This document shows, piece after piece, positions 36,101-50,800 of a stretch of DNA of 64,000 bases (position 1 is its first letter; each line of letters begins with the position of its first letter). The position numbers and the translations under genes were made by a program. The stretch spans positions 33,273,045-33,337,044 of the forward strand of contig CM067372.1 in NCBI GenBank assembly GCA_034401795.1. The letters are read 5' to 3'. The DNA comes from Chaetoderma sp. LZ-2023a. Its lineage: Eukaryota; Mollusca; Caudofoveata; Chaetodermatida; Chaetodermatidae. A model generated the notes under the pieces. The model saw only the letters and a list, made by a program, of their open reading frames with translations. It was not told the DNA's origin and did no database searches.

Positions 36101-38762
36101 CACTGTTCTTAAAGAACCACCATATTTTGGTTCCAAAAGTAAATGTCTTTTCTAGATAAGTGTGATAGTATCTGTAATAGCCTCACCAGCTCATTGAGCG
36201 CGTTACCCGCATCTCCCTGGATGATCACGCCTGGATACCCGCCAGCACCGCTGCCATCTTGTTTTGCCATGGACATGGCAGCAATTTTAGCGCTGATCTC
36301 CTTGGCAAATGTATCCATCTGGTTGTGAAGATCTTCACGATTAATAAATGTCTGTCGGAGCCACATGTCAAATGAATTTGATTCTTGTGTCTTGCCTGAA
36401 CCACCTCCTCCATCAGTAAAGCCACTACCTGTACTGCCACCGCTACTTCTATAACCAGCAATGATCTATAAAATAAGATATACGCGCAATTTCAGATTTA
36501 AAACCTCAAAATGCAGTCAAGCCTATACATAGACTACCCAGGGGACCATACAAAATGGCCTTTCTAAAACAGTGCGAGGGGCGGGGGCCTTTCTATGAAG
36601 GGTAAAAGGATTGCTGTTTTGGGATTTCGAAAAAAGTGCTTTTTATATAAAGGCTATACTGAAGCAGAAGTTGTGTTTGACACTTTAACGGTCCTATCGG
36701 CCAAAACCGGCCTCTGTTATGGTCTTATGGAATGTCCATTTACAGGCCAAGAGAATAGAATTTTTGAAAATTTACCACTGGAATGACTGGCTCGATAACC
36801 AAGCCACTCATTCCAGTGATAAATTTTCATAAATTCAATTCTTTTGGCCTGTAAATGGGTATTCCATAAGCAGATAATTCGATTTTCTTGACTAAATTTG
36901 ACCATGAAAGGGTTAAAGATATGAGTAACAGACATTTTATCAATCCAATCTGACAATTAAACAGAAGTTTAATAACCAAAATCAAGACATTTATTACCAG
37001 AGATCACAATCACAGTAGGCCATTTGTACAACATATATGTAACAAATATCTAATTATGGTTATCATTTTAAAAATATTTTGCAAGGAAAAAGGAACTTTT
37101 AGTCGATAATTGTTCTGTTAAATTTCTGTTTTATAACAGATAAATAATAAGCATAATATCATGATAAGGTCACTTAGATTATTTTAAATCGATTCTATCG
37201 ATTAGACATTAGCAGAGGCGAAGTCTTGCAACAATTGTGGTCATTTCATCCGTTATGTCTGTGTAAACTGCTCACTATCACACCACCTCCAGTCCCGTAA
37301 CAGCATTTGTACACTCTAACAATTGGGTCTGTAGCATCTTCCAATGGCCCTTTCCAGTTTTAGCTATGCTCCGCCCACCTCTAGCTAAACTCCACCCACA
37401 TTTCACCATGTTGGGATCGGTTGATCCACAAATGCCCTAACTGTCAATTTCCTGAAAACTAGACAGATAAGCTGTTGAATATTTTGTAAATAATTTGACT
37501 GGTGCTGTTGCTGCCTATGGCAACAATAGCGCCCATACAAATTAGTTTCAAAATATTCAACAGCATATTTATTAAATAGCAGACATCTAATTCGTACAAC
37601 AATGCATAGTCCATCTTCAATTATCCATTCGTGACATACTTATCTGCGTCATTCATGATGTCATCATTGATTATGCTGTCATTCTACATATTACGTACTA
37701 GTCGATTATGACGTCATATGATGGGTTGATGCAGTGGAAGGGTCCTTTGTCAATAAAATCTGTTTTGTTCCATATAGACGTATTCAGTAGGAACTTTCAT
37801 GTTGCTCACATATGTATAGACAGTAGCAAGGCTTTCATGGGTGGTGAGCTAATCTCTAGTCTTTACGATTTCAAAGTGCTGGCAGGGTTATGTGATAATA
37901 TGTTCTCTGGTGAGTATACTTCAATGTTCTAAGAGGAAATTAATGCATGAAAGTTTATCCTAATCTTGTCACTGAGTTAGTGATAGCATCAAAATAGAAT
38001 TGTTACCCGTGTTGCTAGATGCAGGAGGGGGGTCATGTGAGCATGGAGTGCTACATCTTGTTCTTCTTAAGACATTTTTAATACTTCTTGTTCTACTGGA
38101 ATCTCCAAACTTGGATGGAAGCTTGCCAGTGGCGTCACAAACACACATGCCAATTTTGGAAACAAAAGTTCAAACGCAAGTACAACAGCTTTTTAAAACA
38201 TTGTTCTCAAAATGGACATTTTGGAGCGTCTCTCGATACCTTTGGTTCTACTGGAGATCGTCTCCAAACTTGGGCGGACGCATGCCTGTGGGGTCCCAAA
38301 CGGGTATGCCAATTTTGGGGCCAAAAGCTAAACTGCCACAGAAACAGATTTCAGCAACATTGTTTCGAAAATATACACTTAACTGACTTCACGGTGGCCC
38401 GATGGAAAACTATATCAATGGCGCAGGTATCAGACACATTTTTCCTTGTTATATGTACATTATATCTAGTATGTGCGTGACTTTCTTGTGCCGTTATATC
38501 CACTACCTGAGTGAGATAGTCCTGTACATAAGCCTGAATCATGGCAGCATCCAGTGTGGCATTACGACAGCAGTTCCTCATCCCCAGAGTGAGCTCCTGA
38601 TAGTTAATATGAAGACCATGTACTTCATCATTCAGTCCACGTAGCTCAGCAGCAAGACGCGAGATTGTAGCGGCACTTACATTGTGCTGGCTGCCAACAT
38701 GACTACAGGAGACAACACATAAGTATTATACTGGCACTTGTACTGTTGTATGGCAACTTGAC

Positions 38763-38859
<97 letters not shown>

Positions 38860-41800
38860 CAAGCATAGAATAAACATATACATAATCAGGTGACCTACTG
38901 GAGGATGTGACTTACTTACGGATGTGATGGAGCCGAAGAGTTAACCTATCTGATCATGTGACTACCTGTTGATATAACATATCTTGAACTCTGACTGCCT
39001 AACACAATTACCCTTTGGATAATGTATTTGGTAATTGATAGTTTGTCACAAATATTGCACCATTCCTTTATCTTATGCTACTTTAACAGACCGCTAACCA
39101 CCACCTCCATGATCACTAACATCACACAATCTGACAGCTTAACAGTACTTAGTAACATACTTTTACCAAGCGATCAAATTAATGGCATTTGTATCAGAAT
39201 GTGGATAGGTTACGCATCACAGGATGGCAATGTGGAATGTGATTGTACTTTCTGGGTGCGAGACTACGCTATAGTAACAAACCTCCCCCACACCACCTTC
39301 CCAATCTCTCAATAGTAGACTGGACTAGTATAGAAGACATTTCACTTACAGTTTCAGATTATTCAAGGCCACTTGTTGCTCAGCAGACAGACTCTGAAAC
39401 GTAAACAAATTTGCTAAGTTACAAAGTGTAATAACATTGAACAATTTTATAGAAACTAAATACGTAAAAGCACTGAATGTTTAATAGAATGTAAATTCAT
39501 CAAAAACATACAATTTGTCTACTTTTGTGACAGACTTAATATTTGTTAGAGAGATACGTCATTTTGATTGTGACATCAGCTAGCTAGTGATGTAATGGCC
39601 CGTTCCGGTTTTAGCTATGTCCCGCCGATCTCTAGCTAGGCTCCACCCACAACTTGCTAGTGTTGGGATCGATCCATCTCTGAACACCCTGACTATCAAT
39701 TTCCAAAAAAACCCCACAGGTAAGCTGTTGAATATTTTGAAACTAATCTGACTGGGTGCTGTTGCTGCCTAAGGCAGCAACAGCGCCCAGTCAAATTAGT
39801 TTCAAAATATTCAACAGCATGTTTATTAAATAGCAAACAATTACAAAGACATACAATTCATACGTGTCAGAGTATTTGAGATTTGGTGACGGTCTATATG
39901 GAACCCTTTGTGACGTAATGATTGACGTCATCATACACGCGCTGAGCTGATTATGATGTCATACGAGGTCAGCTGATGGGTGGATACGCTGGAAAGGTGA
40001 ATTAATTATGGCATCAGAGACTCAGTGACAGATTGGATACCTCCACTACTTACTTGTCAAATGTATATATACACCTGTGCAAAAGTTAAGCACCAGCAAA
40101 AACAATAGAACGTAGAAACATGATGGTACAATTAGGCTGCCATACTTTTTGTCCCCGCGTTAGCTGACATAATTCCAAGTACGAAATGCACATGCATGCA
40201 TGACTTCACGCCGCTTGATGTCCGTGCATGGCGGGAAACAGCACACGTGTTCAGTTATGTAAAAGTCCAGTTTGAGGTGTAGAACATTACATACAGATTT
40301 AGGCGACAAGATTAGGAATTTTGTGTTCATGACCGTGGTTTATTTGTACAGAGAGAATTAGCTCTTGATTGTGAACCGCTATGGCAAGACGAAGGTTAAG
40401 TGATCGTGTGAAATGGCAAATCATAGGCATGCATACCACTGGTATGTCATGCAGAGAGATTGGCAGACAGCTGAACATTAACCATACTGTAATCAGTCGT
40501 TTGATTGCAAAACATGGGCAAACTAACGAGGTGAAGGACAGGCCTAGATCTGGAAGACCGAAGAAGACTACTGCCCGTGATGATCGGGCCCTAGTACGCC
40601 TTGTTAGGAGATCTCCATTCACCAACAGCAGAGTGCTCAGCCAGCAATGGGAAACGCGCAATAGAGTGTCAATGTCTACCGTCAAAAGGAGACTGTATGC
40701 TGCTGGCATGAAAGCTAGGAGACCTGTCAGACGTCCTCTCCTCACTGCACACCACAAAGAGGAGCGTCTGAGGTGGTGCAACGAAAGAAGACACTGGAAC
40801 ATGAGATCCTGGAGACGGGTACACTGGTCCGATGAAAGTCGGTTCCTGCTTCATGCCACAGATGGTCGAACTCGTGTATGGAGGTCCAGACGCACGGCGT
40901 ACGACCAACGTAACATCATGGAAGAAGTTCCATTTGGTGGAGGTTCCGTTATGATATGGGGGTGCATCTCATTTGATTGTAAGCTGGATCTGTTGACTGT
41001 ACCTGGAACACTAAATGGACAAAGATATCAAGATTCCATACTGGATAGAGTTGTGGTCCCTCATTTTGTAAATCATGCACCTGGAACCCACCCTATATTC
41101 ATGGATGACAACGCCCGACCACATCGTGCTAGAGCTGTGCATGAATACCTCCGCCAGAATGCCATCGAAACCCTACCATGGCCAGCAAGGAGCCCTGACA
41201 TGAACCCTATTGAGCATATCTGGGACATTCTGGGAAACATGGTGAGAAGGAGGGATCCTCCTGTGCAGAACCTACAGGAATTAACAGACGCACTCCATCT
41301 TGAATGGCAACGAATACCACAATGACGTATCAGTCGGTTGGTGACCAGCATGAGACGTCGTGTCCAGGCCGTCATCCAGGCACAAGGTGGATACACCCAG
41401 TATTAATAATGACAGTCTCAAACTCGTGCACAGATGTTAAACTTCGTTTTCAGACACCATTAATGACAATCTAGCCACGTGTGTCAACTGTAGGGCAATA
41501 GTTGTCAGTTGTGTCAACGTAACCATATTCAGGCCTCGTTTTCAAGTTCAAACAAAAACATACAGTGTTTCCCCACCATAATAATCAGCATTCCTCTAGT
41601 TGCATTATTACCCCTTGCACTAGGATGGATGGGTACATAAATGTTTATGCTATTGCTTTCTTCATAGCACATGAATATACCCTCGCATGTGCGTAAAAAT
41701 AGGGTGTTGCTTAACTTTTGCACAGGTGTATAGAAACAGAGCAAACATGTTAAATGTTGCCAGATTCTCGAATAGACTCTATGTAGCAGCTATGAGCACC

Positions 41801-44800
41801 CAGCTGTTGGTAGTCTGTTATACTAGGAAACCAGGTATGCACGGAGTAGACTCCGTTGAACAGTCTAGCTCCCAAATTTGGTCAAGATCCCTTCCGTAAC
41901 ATGGATGGACCCGATTTGTCGCTCACGTATGACATCATAATCAATTATATCATATGTAGGCCGACGTCACAATTAACATGCATAATGAATGACGTATTTA
42001 TCTCTGTTATGAACATTGAAAGAGTCTGTCAATTCTATGAATTGTATGTCTTCGATGGGTTTACTAATTAATCAACATTCTACTGAATATTGTGAAACAA
42101 TTTGACTGGAGCTGCTGCTGCTGCCATATGCAGCAACAACAAACAGTCAAATTAGTTTCAAAATATTCAACACCTTACCTGTAGTTAACTTGAAATCAGA
42201 TCTGAGAGTTCAGGGTTCAAAGTATATAAATCGATCCCAACACATTCAAAGCATGAGCGTAGCTTGGCTAGAAAAGTGTGGCCATAGCTAGAAATAGATC
42301 CCTTTATTAAAGTTATTGTGCCAAACATATTATGGCCTTCTTGATAACCTTGACGTTTGACGCCAAAATCAATTCACTTTTTCTGGATTTAATCTCCCAC
42401 CCAAGTTTTGTGACGATCTGTCCAGTCAAACTGTAGTTATCATGCTGGATACACACAAATAGACAGACACACAGAGATGGCTATCGCAATAGTCTTGCGT
42501 CGCTTAGTCGTGAGATTAACATCCGTACAAGAAATAAAGAATAAACATGAAATAATGAAACGACTAACACAGATGTTATTCACTATAATGACTCACCCCA
42601 AATTTGCTGATCAGGTCACCAATAGAGACTTGTAACACATGTAACCTATCCTCCTGACCAGTCTGCATACTTGTCTGATAAAATACAGGATGAGAATTAC
42701 TATACACACATGCATGCGGACATACATACACGCACATACACGTGTACAATGTTCTGGGAAAAATGTGTAACTTTTAAGTTCCGTAGCGATGGATTCAAGG
42801 AAGTTTAGTTATGGAAATTGATTTTTGTATCATTCTGATCATAATGACCTTGACTTACTAACTCCAGAACCAAACCAGTGATCACGTATGTAGTGTTTTG
42901 TGCTGGGCGGTAAGTGCATATATCAGTCAGAATTAAGCACCTGTTTACACAGGTATCGCTGGAAAGGTGACACATTTATATCCCACTTTCTAAGGAGAGT
43001 AAATGCTAAATAATTATATAATTATTTAGAGTAAGGTAGATAACTCTAAAAGAGTTTTAGCTTTCAGAGTTCTCTCCCTTGTAATACTGAAGACTATATT
43101 TGAGTCACTGCATTCAAATGCAAGCGAACATACAGAAACATTCATGCTTGCTCACCCTGACACACAGAAGCACAGCTGAATGTGAATTATACACTGGTAT
43201 TGTGACTTACTAGATGCATAGCATCTCGGTTTCTTTGTTCATTGATGGAGAGTAGCAGTGCCTCCATGCCTTCCTTCAGGATAACATGTACATCTTCCTC
43301 AGTCAGCTGTTTGTCTTTGTTTGCCTGTAGCTGCTCTTGTTGAAGCTGCACGATACGATGTAATTGTTGGATCTGCTCGTTAATCTGCGTAAACTCATAC
43401 ACATTCGTTGTGTGCTGAAACAGAGAAACACGCTCAAATGACAAAACAGTAAAATCTGTCTACAGCCGGTGTACTGAATGGAACATCAAGAAGTGGTACC
43501 TAAAGACCTGTAGTCACTTAATATAAGTCATTTCGTAAATAGTTTTTGGAAACAAATGATGGCAACACCGTAAGACTGTTGTCATATGACCACACCTCTT
43601 AGGTGTCCGCTGAACACAGATTTGACAATACTTTCTACAAATCAGCGATTAAAGTACTATTTGATGAAAAAGTTTCTCGCCAAATACTTCATAGACGAAC
43701 TATCCCAACAAGATCATGAAGCACCTCTCCTAAGAAGATCATGAAGCACCTATCCTAACAAGATCATGAAGCACCTCTCCTAAGAAGATCATGAAGCACC
43801 TATCCTAACAAGATCATGAAGCACCTATCCCAACAAGATCATGAAGCACCTATCCCAACAAGATCATGAAGCACCTATCCCAACAAGATCATGAAGCACC
43901 TCTCCTAAGAAGATCATGAAGCACCTATCCTAACAAGATCATGAACCACCTATCCTAACAAGATCATGAAGCACCTATCCTAACAAGATCATGAAGCACC
44001 TATCCTAACAAGATCATGAAGCACCTATCCTAACAAGATCATGAAGCACCTATCCTAACAAGATCATGAAGCACCTATCCTAACAAGATCATGAAGCACC
44101 TATCCTAACAAGATCATGAAGCACCTATCCTAACAAGATCATGAAGCACCTATCCTAACAAGATCATGAAGCACCTATCCTAAGATCATGAAGCACCTAT
44201 CCCAACAAGATCATGAAGCACCTATCCTAACAAGATCATGAAGCACCTATCCTAACAAGATCATGAAGCACCTATCCTAACAAGATCATGAAGCACCTAT
44301 CCTAACAAGATCATGAAGCACCTATCCCAACAAGATCATGAAGCACCTATCCCAACAAGATCATGAAGCACCTATCCCAACAAGATCATGAAGCACCTCT
44401 CCTAAGAAGATCATGAAGCACCTATCCTAACAAGATCATGAACCACCTATCCTAACAAGATCATGAAGCACCTATCCTAACAAGATCATGAAGCACCTAT
44501 CCTAACAAGATCATGAAGCACCTATCCTAACAAGATCATGAAGCACCTATCCTAACAAGATCATGAAGCACCTATCCTAACAAGATCATGAAGCACCTAT
44601 CCTAACAAGATCATGAAGCACCTATCCTAAGATCATGAACCACCTATCCTAAGAAGATCATGAACCACCTATCCTAAGAAGATCATCAAGCACCTATCCT
44701 AAGAAGATCATGAACCACCTATCCTAACAAGATCATGAAGCACCTATCCTACGAAGATCATGAAGCACCTATCCTAAAAAGATCATCAAGCACCTATCCT

Positions 44801-47800
44801 AGGATCATGAGCCACCTATCCTAACAAGATCTGGAAGCACCTATCCTAACAACATCATGAAGTACCTATCCGTACATCATCATGAAGTACCTATCCTAAG
44901 AACATCATGAACCGTCTATCCTAAAATCATGAACCACCTATCCTAAGATCATGAACCACCTATTCTAAGATCATGAACCACCTATCCCAAGATCATGAAC
45001 CACCTATCCTAAGAAGATCACGAAGCACCTATCCTAACAAGATCATGAACCACCTATCCTAAGATGATCATGAGCACTACCCTAGGGAGTTCAGAGTGAA
45101 ATTTGAAGTAGTTAATATGACACACTATTATATTGTTTCTGATAGAAGGCAGCTTAACAAATTGATTACCAAAAACCATTCGAAAATCGGCCTATTCATT
45201 GCAATGCTATGCTTGTGTGAAGTTTGCCAAATTAGAGGGTTCATATATATTAGGTCATTGCATTAACACTAGCCCTATTGTCTTAAAATAGTACCATATA
45301 AGCATAATAATACAGTTTTCAAAACATATATGTCCATAATTTCTCAACTAATGCAGTTATTGCCATGAAATTTGGAACACAATTGTATCTTAATAAGGCA
45401 GAGCCAGTGATGTGGATTTTAATAAAATGATTAATAAATTATTAGTTAATTTGCATAAATTTGCATATTTAATTAGTACATTAAATCAGGTACTTTTTGG
45501 ACACACGATACACCCGATTGTTTGTCCAAAAAACGCTGGTTCCTCAATGCCTACCCTTACAACTGATGCATCATTTTGTAGGGGATTCTCTGTACTATTA
45601 GAAACTGCTATGTAGACTCTTAATAACTTTTTCATGGGAATGCATTCTTTGTAGATTTACAAGCTATATTTGTATATATACGGCTGTTTTCTGAAGAATA
45701 TTCACCTCCGTCTTTCAATAATCGATTGTATGGAGGACAAAATCATTGATAGTCGACATTTCAATTACAGTTCCTAAAAGTACAGAGAATGCCTTACAAA
45801 ATGATATATGATTTGCGATTGTATCCATTGAAGAACCAGTGTATTTTTGTCATAGAATGCCAGATATCTTGTAAAAAGAATGGTACCGTGGCTGTTACTA
45901 ACTTAGAAAATAGGCAAACACTGCTGGATAAATTGTATTTATTTCAATGGGAATATTTCGTTTGGGACAAATTTTATTTTGAAAAATTGAAAATAACACA
46001 TCAACATCAACAGATAAATAAGATTTGTTACAATTCTCTAAGAGAAATTAATCCAGTTCTCTATTTAAAAATGATAAAATTGCTAACTGCAATTTCCCCG
46101 AAAGTAGAAACCACCATTTTGCTAATCATTGAACTCCCTACAGGCTATCCTAAGAAGATCATGACGCACCGATCCTAAGAAGATCATGAAGCACAAATCT
46201 TAAGAAGATCATGAACCACCATCTTAACAAGATCATGAACCACCAATGCTAATGAGATTGTTGACTCTTCTTTAGAGGCGATGCTGTGAATACAATGCAA
46301 TACCACTCACCTGTGTCAGCGGCACAATTGGTGGCAGTCTCTGTGAAGCATCGCTCTTGGAGAATACAGACCACATTGAATTCAGACCATTTGAGAACAC
46401 ACTGCTGCTTGCTATCAAGAATAGAATACAGTATAATGTAGCATAAAACTTGTTCAGTCATCACAAGACTCACTCGCTGAGCCCTCTCACGCACTCGCTC
46501 ACTTCGCTCTCACGCACTCGCTCACTTAAACCCTTGTCACCATCGCTATCTGATATCAATATCTCAATATTTACTTATTAGCAAAGTAAAATAATCCGAA
46601 TCAGGTGGTCCGGCAATGAAAGTGTATATTTTAGAAAAACTGTTCAATCCAAGTATGAAATTCTCTGTGCACGCATATAACACTCCTGCTAACCTAGTTC
46701 TAACGTGGACTGATAATGTCTAAATTACTCTCAGTTCTTATCACGACGTTAAGCTACGTGTACATGTAGCAAATTTAAATTATAAATATCTTTTAACGCA
46801 TATATTTTACAGGTATAACATTGGGCAGCCCATCAAATGTATTGCAGCGTAACTAAACATTTTAAGGTGAATGCCAACACACCATGCTAATACGTACATG
46901 TATAACCGAGTGCCATCATTGAAATTAGAATGCCCACATTATTCTGCTATTTTGTAGACATATAAAAAGTAGCATGCATATGAGGGCATGTGATTGCCAA
47001 GATCTGCATGCATTACGTTACAGGACTGTGCCTATGAGATGAGCCCTCTACTGTATATTAAGGAGTATGACAGTACACAAACAATAAACATAAATCTACA
47101 CACATTATAATGTACAGTTTTAGATAAACGAGACAATGAGTACAATGGTCTCATTATTTAGCGCCTGTAACTTGAGAAGTTTTATAAGTTTTTACAAGTA
47201 TCGAGACATAAACACAATTTAATAACATAAGAGGTACAAACATTGGTGTGCGTGCGTGTGTGTGTGTGTGCGTGCGTGCGTGCATGCATGCGTGTGGGTA
47301 GGACATGGAATGAGAAGAGGGGGTGAGGGGGTGGGGTAGCACTCATCATGGGTTGTCAGTATGGTAATGGAATGAATGGTGTCTTTCACTCATGTCAACA
47401 GGGTTTCTCATGAGATTTTGGAATGTGCTACAGATCCCACACCCTGAAATCTGGGGGGTACCCAGTTGAAATCTGAAGGGCTCAAACTGAACTTTGGTGT
47501 TTCCCAGCAGCATTTCTCATCCGTGATAATAGTAGAGGGTACCATGGATTCACAACTATGAATTATGGTGGTCCCATGCAGGGATTCTCACAAGGGTCCT
47601 TATGATGGTATAAAATGGTCCAAAAGTTAGATATCATGAGAAACACTGGTTCTATGCTAGATTTTGTTGGTATTTTTGTGCAAAGCCTATAACACGACTT
47701 AGTACTACACAATCATCAAAGATTCTCAGCGGTCCAATCGGCTACACTGTCAATAATTTTGGGGTACCAACCTGCATTTTGGTGCATATACCCTCAAAAA

Positions 47801-50800
47801 TACGTTTATGACAATAACTGCATGTCAGTAGCTACATTGATTGGTTAGTGATTTTCTGTGGTGACTGGTGTAGGGGTCTTTAGCAATGGTAGTGGGAGTG
47901 GAACCAGGTCATGTAGGGGTGGTGGCTGCATCAAGATATTATTCCAGATAGGATACTATATTATACTAACATAACTTGAATAGCTTACTGTAACAAATAT
48001 CATCAAAGTTAACAGCTTTAGAAGTCTGAAGATAATCTACTCACCAGCAAATAATAATGGCAGTAGCAAGAGAAGTGGCAGGAAAACACAGCAACATGTA
48101 CGTGAGCGACGCCTCCTGAAAACAAATATACATCATTGAAATAATGCTGGCTTATTGTGTATCAAACATTGTATCAATGCTGGCTTATCACATATCAATC
48201 ATTGAATCAATGCTGGCTTATTGTGTATGAATTCTGTATTATTGTGTATCAATCATTGAATCAATGCTGGTTTATTGTGTATCAATCATTGAATCAATGC
48301 TGGCTTATTGCATATCAATCATTGTATCAATGCTGGCTTATCGTGTATCAATCATTGAATCAATGCTGTATTATCGTGTATCAAACACTGTATCACAGCT
48401 GGCTTATTGTGTATCAAACATTGTATCAATGCTGGCTTATTGTGTATCTAACACTGTATCAATGCTGGCTTATTGTGTACCAATCATTGTATCAATGCTG
48501 GCTTATCGTGTATCAAACATTGTATCAATGCTGGCTTATTGTGTACCAATCATTGTATCAATGCTGGCTTATTGTGTACCAATCATTGTATCAATGCTGG
48601 CTTATTGTGTATCAAACACTGTATCAATGCTGGCTTATTGTGTACCAATCATTGTATCAATGCTGGCTTATTGTGTATCAAACACTGTATCAATGCTGGC
48701 TTATTGTGTATCAAACATTGTATCAATGCTGGCTTATTGTGTACCAATCATTGTATCAATGCTGGCTTATTGTGTATCAAACATTGTATCAATGCTGGCT
48801 TATTGTGTATCAAACACTGTATCAATGCTGGCTTATTGTGTATCAAACATTGTATCAATGCTGGCTTATTGTGTATCAAACACTGTATCAATGCTGGCTT
48901 ATTGTGTACCAATCATTGTATCAATGCTGGCTTATCATGTATCAATCATTGAATCAATGCTGTATTATTGCGTATCAATCATTGAATCAATGCTGGCTTA
49001 TTGCGTATCAATCATTGAATCAATGCTGGCTTATTGTGTATCAATCATTGTATCAATGCTGGCTTATTGTGTATCAATCATTGAATCAATGCTGGCTTAT
49101 TATATATCAATGCTGTACTATCGTGTATCAATCATTGAATGAATGCTGGCTTATTGTGTATCAATCATTGAATCAATGCTGGCTTATTGCGTATTAATCA
49201 TTGTATCAATGCTGGCTTATTGTGTATCAATCATTGAATCAATGCTGGCTTATTGTGTATCAATGCTGTATTATCGTGTATCAATCATTGAATCAATGCT
49301 GGTTTATTGTGCATCAATGCTGTATTATCGTGTATCAATCATTGAATCAATGCTAGCTTATTGTGTATCAAACATTGTATCAATGCTGGCTTATTGTGTA
49401 TCAAACATTGTATCAATGCTGGCTTATTGTGTACCAATCATTGTATCAATGCTGGCTTATTGTGTACCAATCATTGTATCAATGCTGGCTTATTGTGTAC
49501 CAATCATTGTATCAATGCTGGTCCTATTGTGTATCAAACACTGTATCAATGCTGGCTTATTGTGTACCAATCATTGTATCAATGCTGGCTTATTGTGTAT
49601 CAAACATTGTATCAATGCTGGCTTATTGTGTATCAAACATTGTATCAATGCTGGCTTATTGTGTATCAAACACTGTATCAATGCTGGCTTATTGTGTATC
49701 AATCATTGTATCAATGCTGGCTTATCGTGTACCAATCATTGTATCAATGCTGGCTTATCGTGTACCAGTCATTGTATCAATGCTGGCTTATCGTGTATCA
49801 ATCATTGAATCAATGCTGGCTTATTGCGTATCAATCATTGAATCAATGCTGGCTTATTGTGTATCAATAATTGTATCAATGCTGGCTTATTGTGTATCAA
49901 TCATTGAATCAATGCTGGCTTATTATATATCAATGCTGTACTATCGTGTATCAATCATTGAATGAATGCTGGCTTATTGTGTATCAATCATTGAATCAAT
50001 GCTGGCTTATTCCGTATTAATCATTGTATCAATGCTGGCTTATTGTGTATCAATCATTGAATCAATGCTGGCTTATTGTGTATCAATGCTGTATTATCGT
50101 GTATCAATCATTGAATCAATGCTGGCTTATTGTGTATCAATCATTGAATCAATGCTGGCTTATTGTGTATCAATCATTGAATCAATGCTGGCTTATTGTG
50201 CACATCATTCACACATCACTCCAATGATACAGTACCATATATAAGAGCACATGCAGGCATGTATGTGTGTACACATGCTGCCTGTGTGCATGCATGCATT
50301 TCCATTCGATAGAGGTATCCATCTCTAGATACATGTATGCCCCACTCATATCTAGCTAAGATCCGCCCATGCTTTGTGTGTTGGGATCAATGTATATGCT
50401 TTGACTCCTGAAGTTACAGAAACCCCAATATCAAGATACAAACAACGTGTTGAATATTTACAGGCAACGTGTTGAATATTTTGAAACTAATTTGACTGGG
50501 TGCTGTTGCTGCCTATGGAAGCAACAGTGCCCAGTTAAATTACTGAAAATAGTTTCAAAATATTCAACAGAATTTTTAGTAACTAGTAGACATACAATTC
50601 ATACACTTGACAGACTATTCAATGTCCATGATGGACCTAGAATGACCTAGACCCATCATTCATTACACGTTTTGATTGTGACATCAGCCCACATTTCACG
50701 TAACTGATTATGGCATCATATACTTGACTGACAGATCGGATCTATCCTTTGGATGGTACATGTATTAAATGCCAATACCACTACCAGTGGAAAAATCGGT

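Noticed and set aside
38000..38480. Two overlapping + frames of 128 and 130 codons
   Set aside because: They come from a two-copy 158-bp tandem repeat in a SUN intron and partly overlap the real exon on the other strand.
38677..38883. Ser-Leu repeat frame
   Set aside because: It is a translation of the (AG)n microsatellite.
40299..40802. 167-codon - strand frame, also at 62304-62807
   Set aside because: It is antisense to the Tc1-like transposase in both copies and has no independent support.
43700..45080. CRISPR-like array
   Set aside because: The 25-bp units are directly tandem with no unique spacers, and the DNA is eukaryotic; the same holds for the arrays at 22432, 30940, 48140 and 51446.
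46249..46494. Open - strand frame with VCILQERCFTETATN
   Set aside because: Same situation: the in-phase reading of this exon is SSSVFSNGLNSMWSVF.
48157..49197. 346-codon open frame, apparently a repeat protein
   Set aside because: It is a by-product of a 33-bp, stop-free minisatellite; all three + frames are open and the region lies in a SUN intron.
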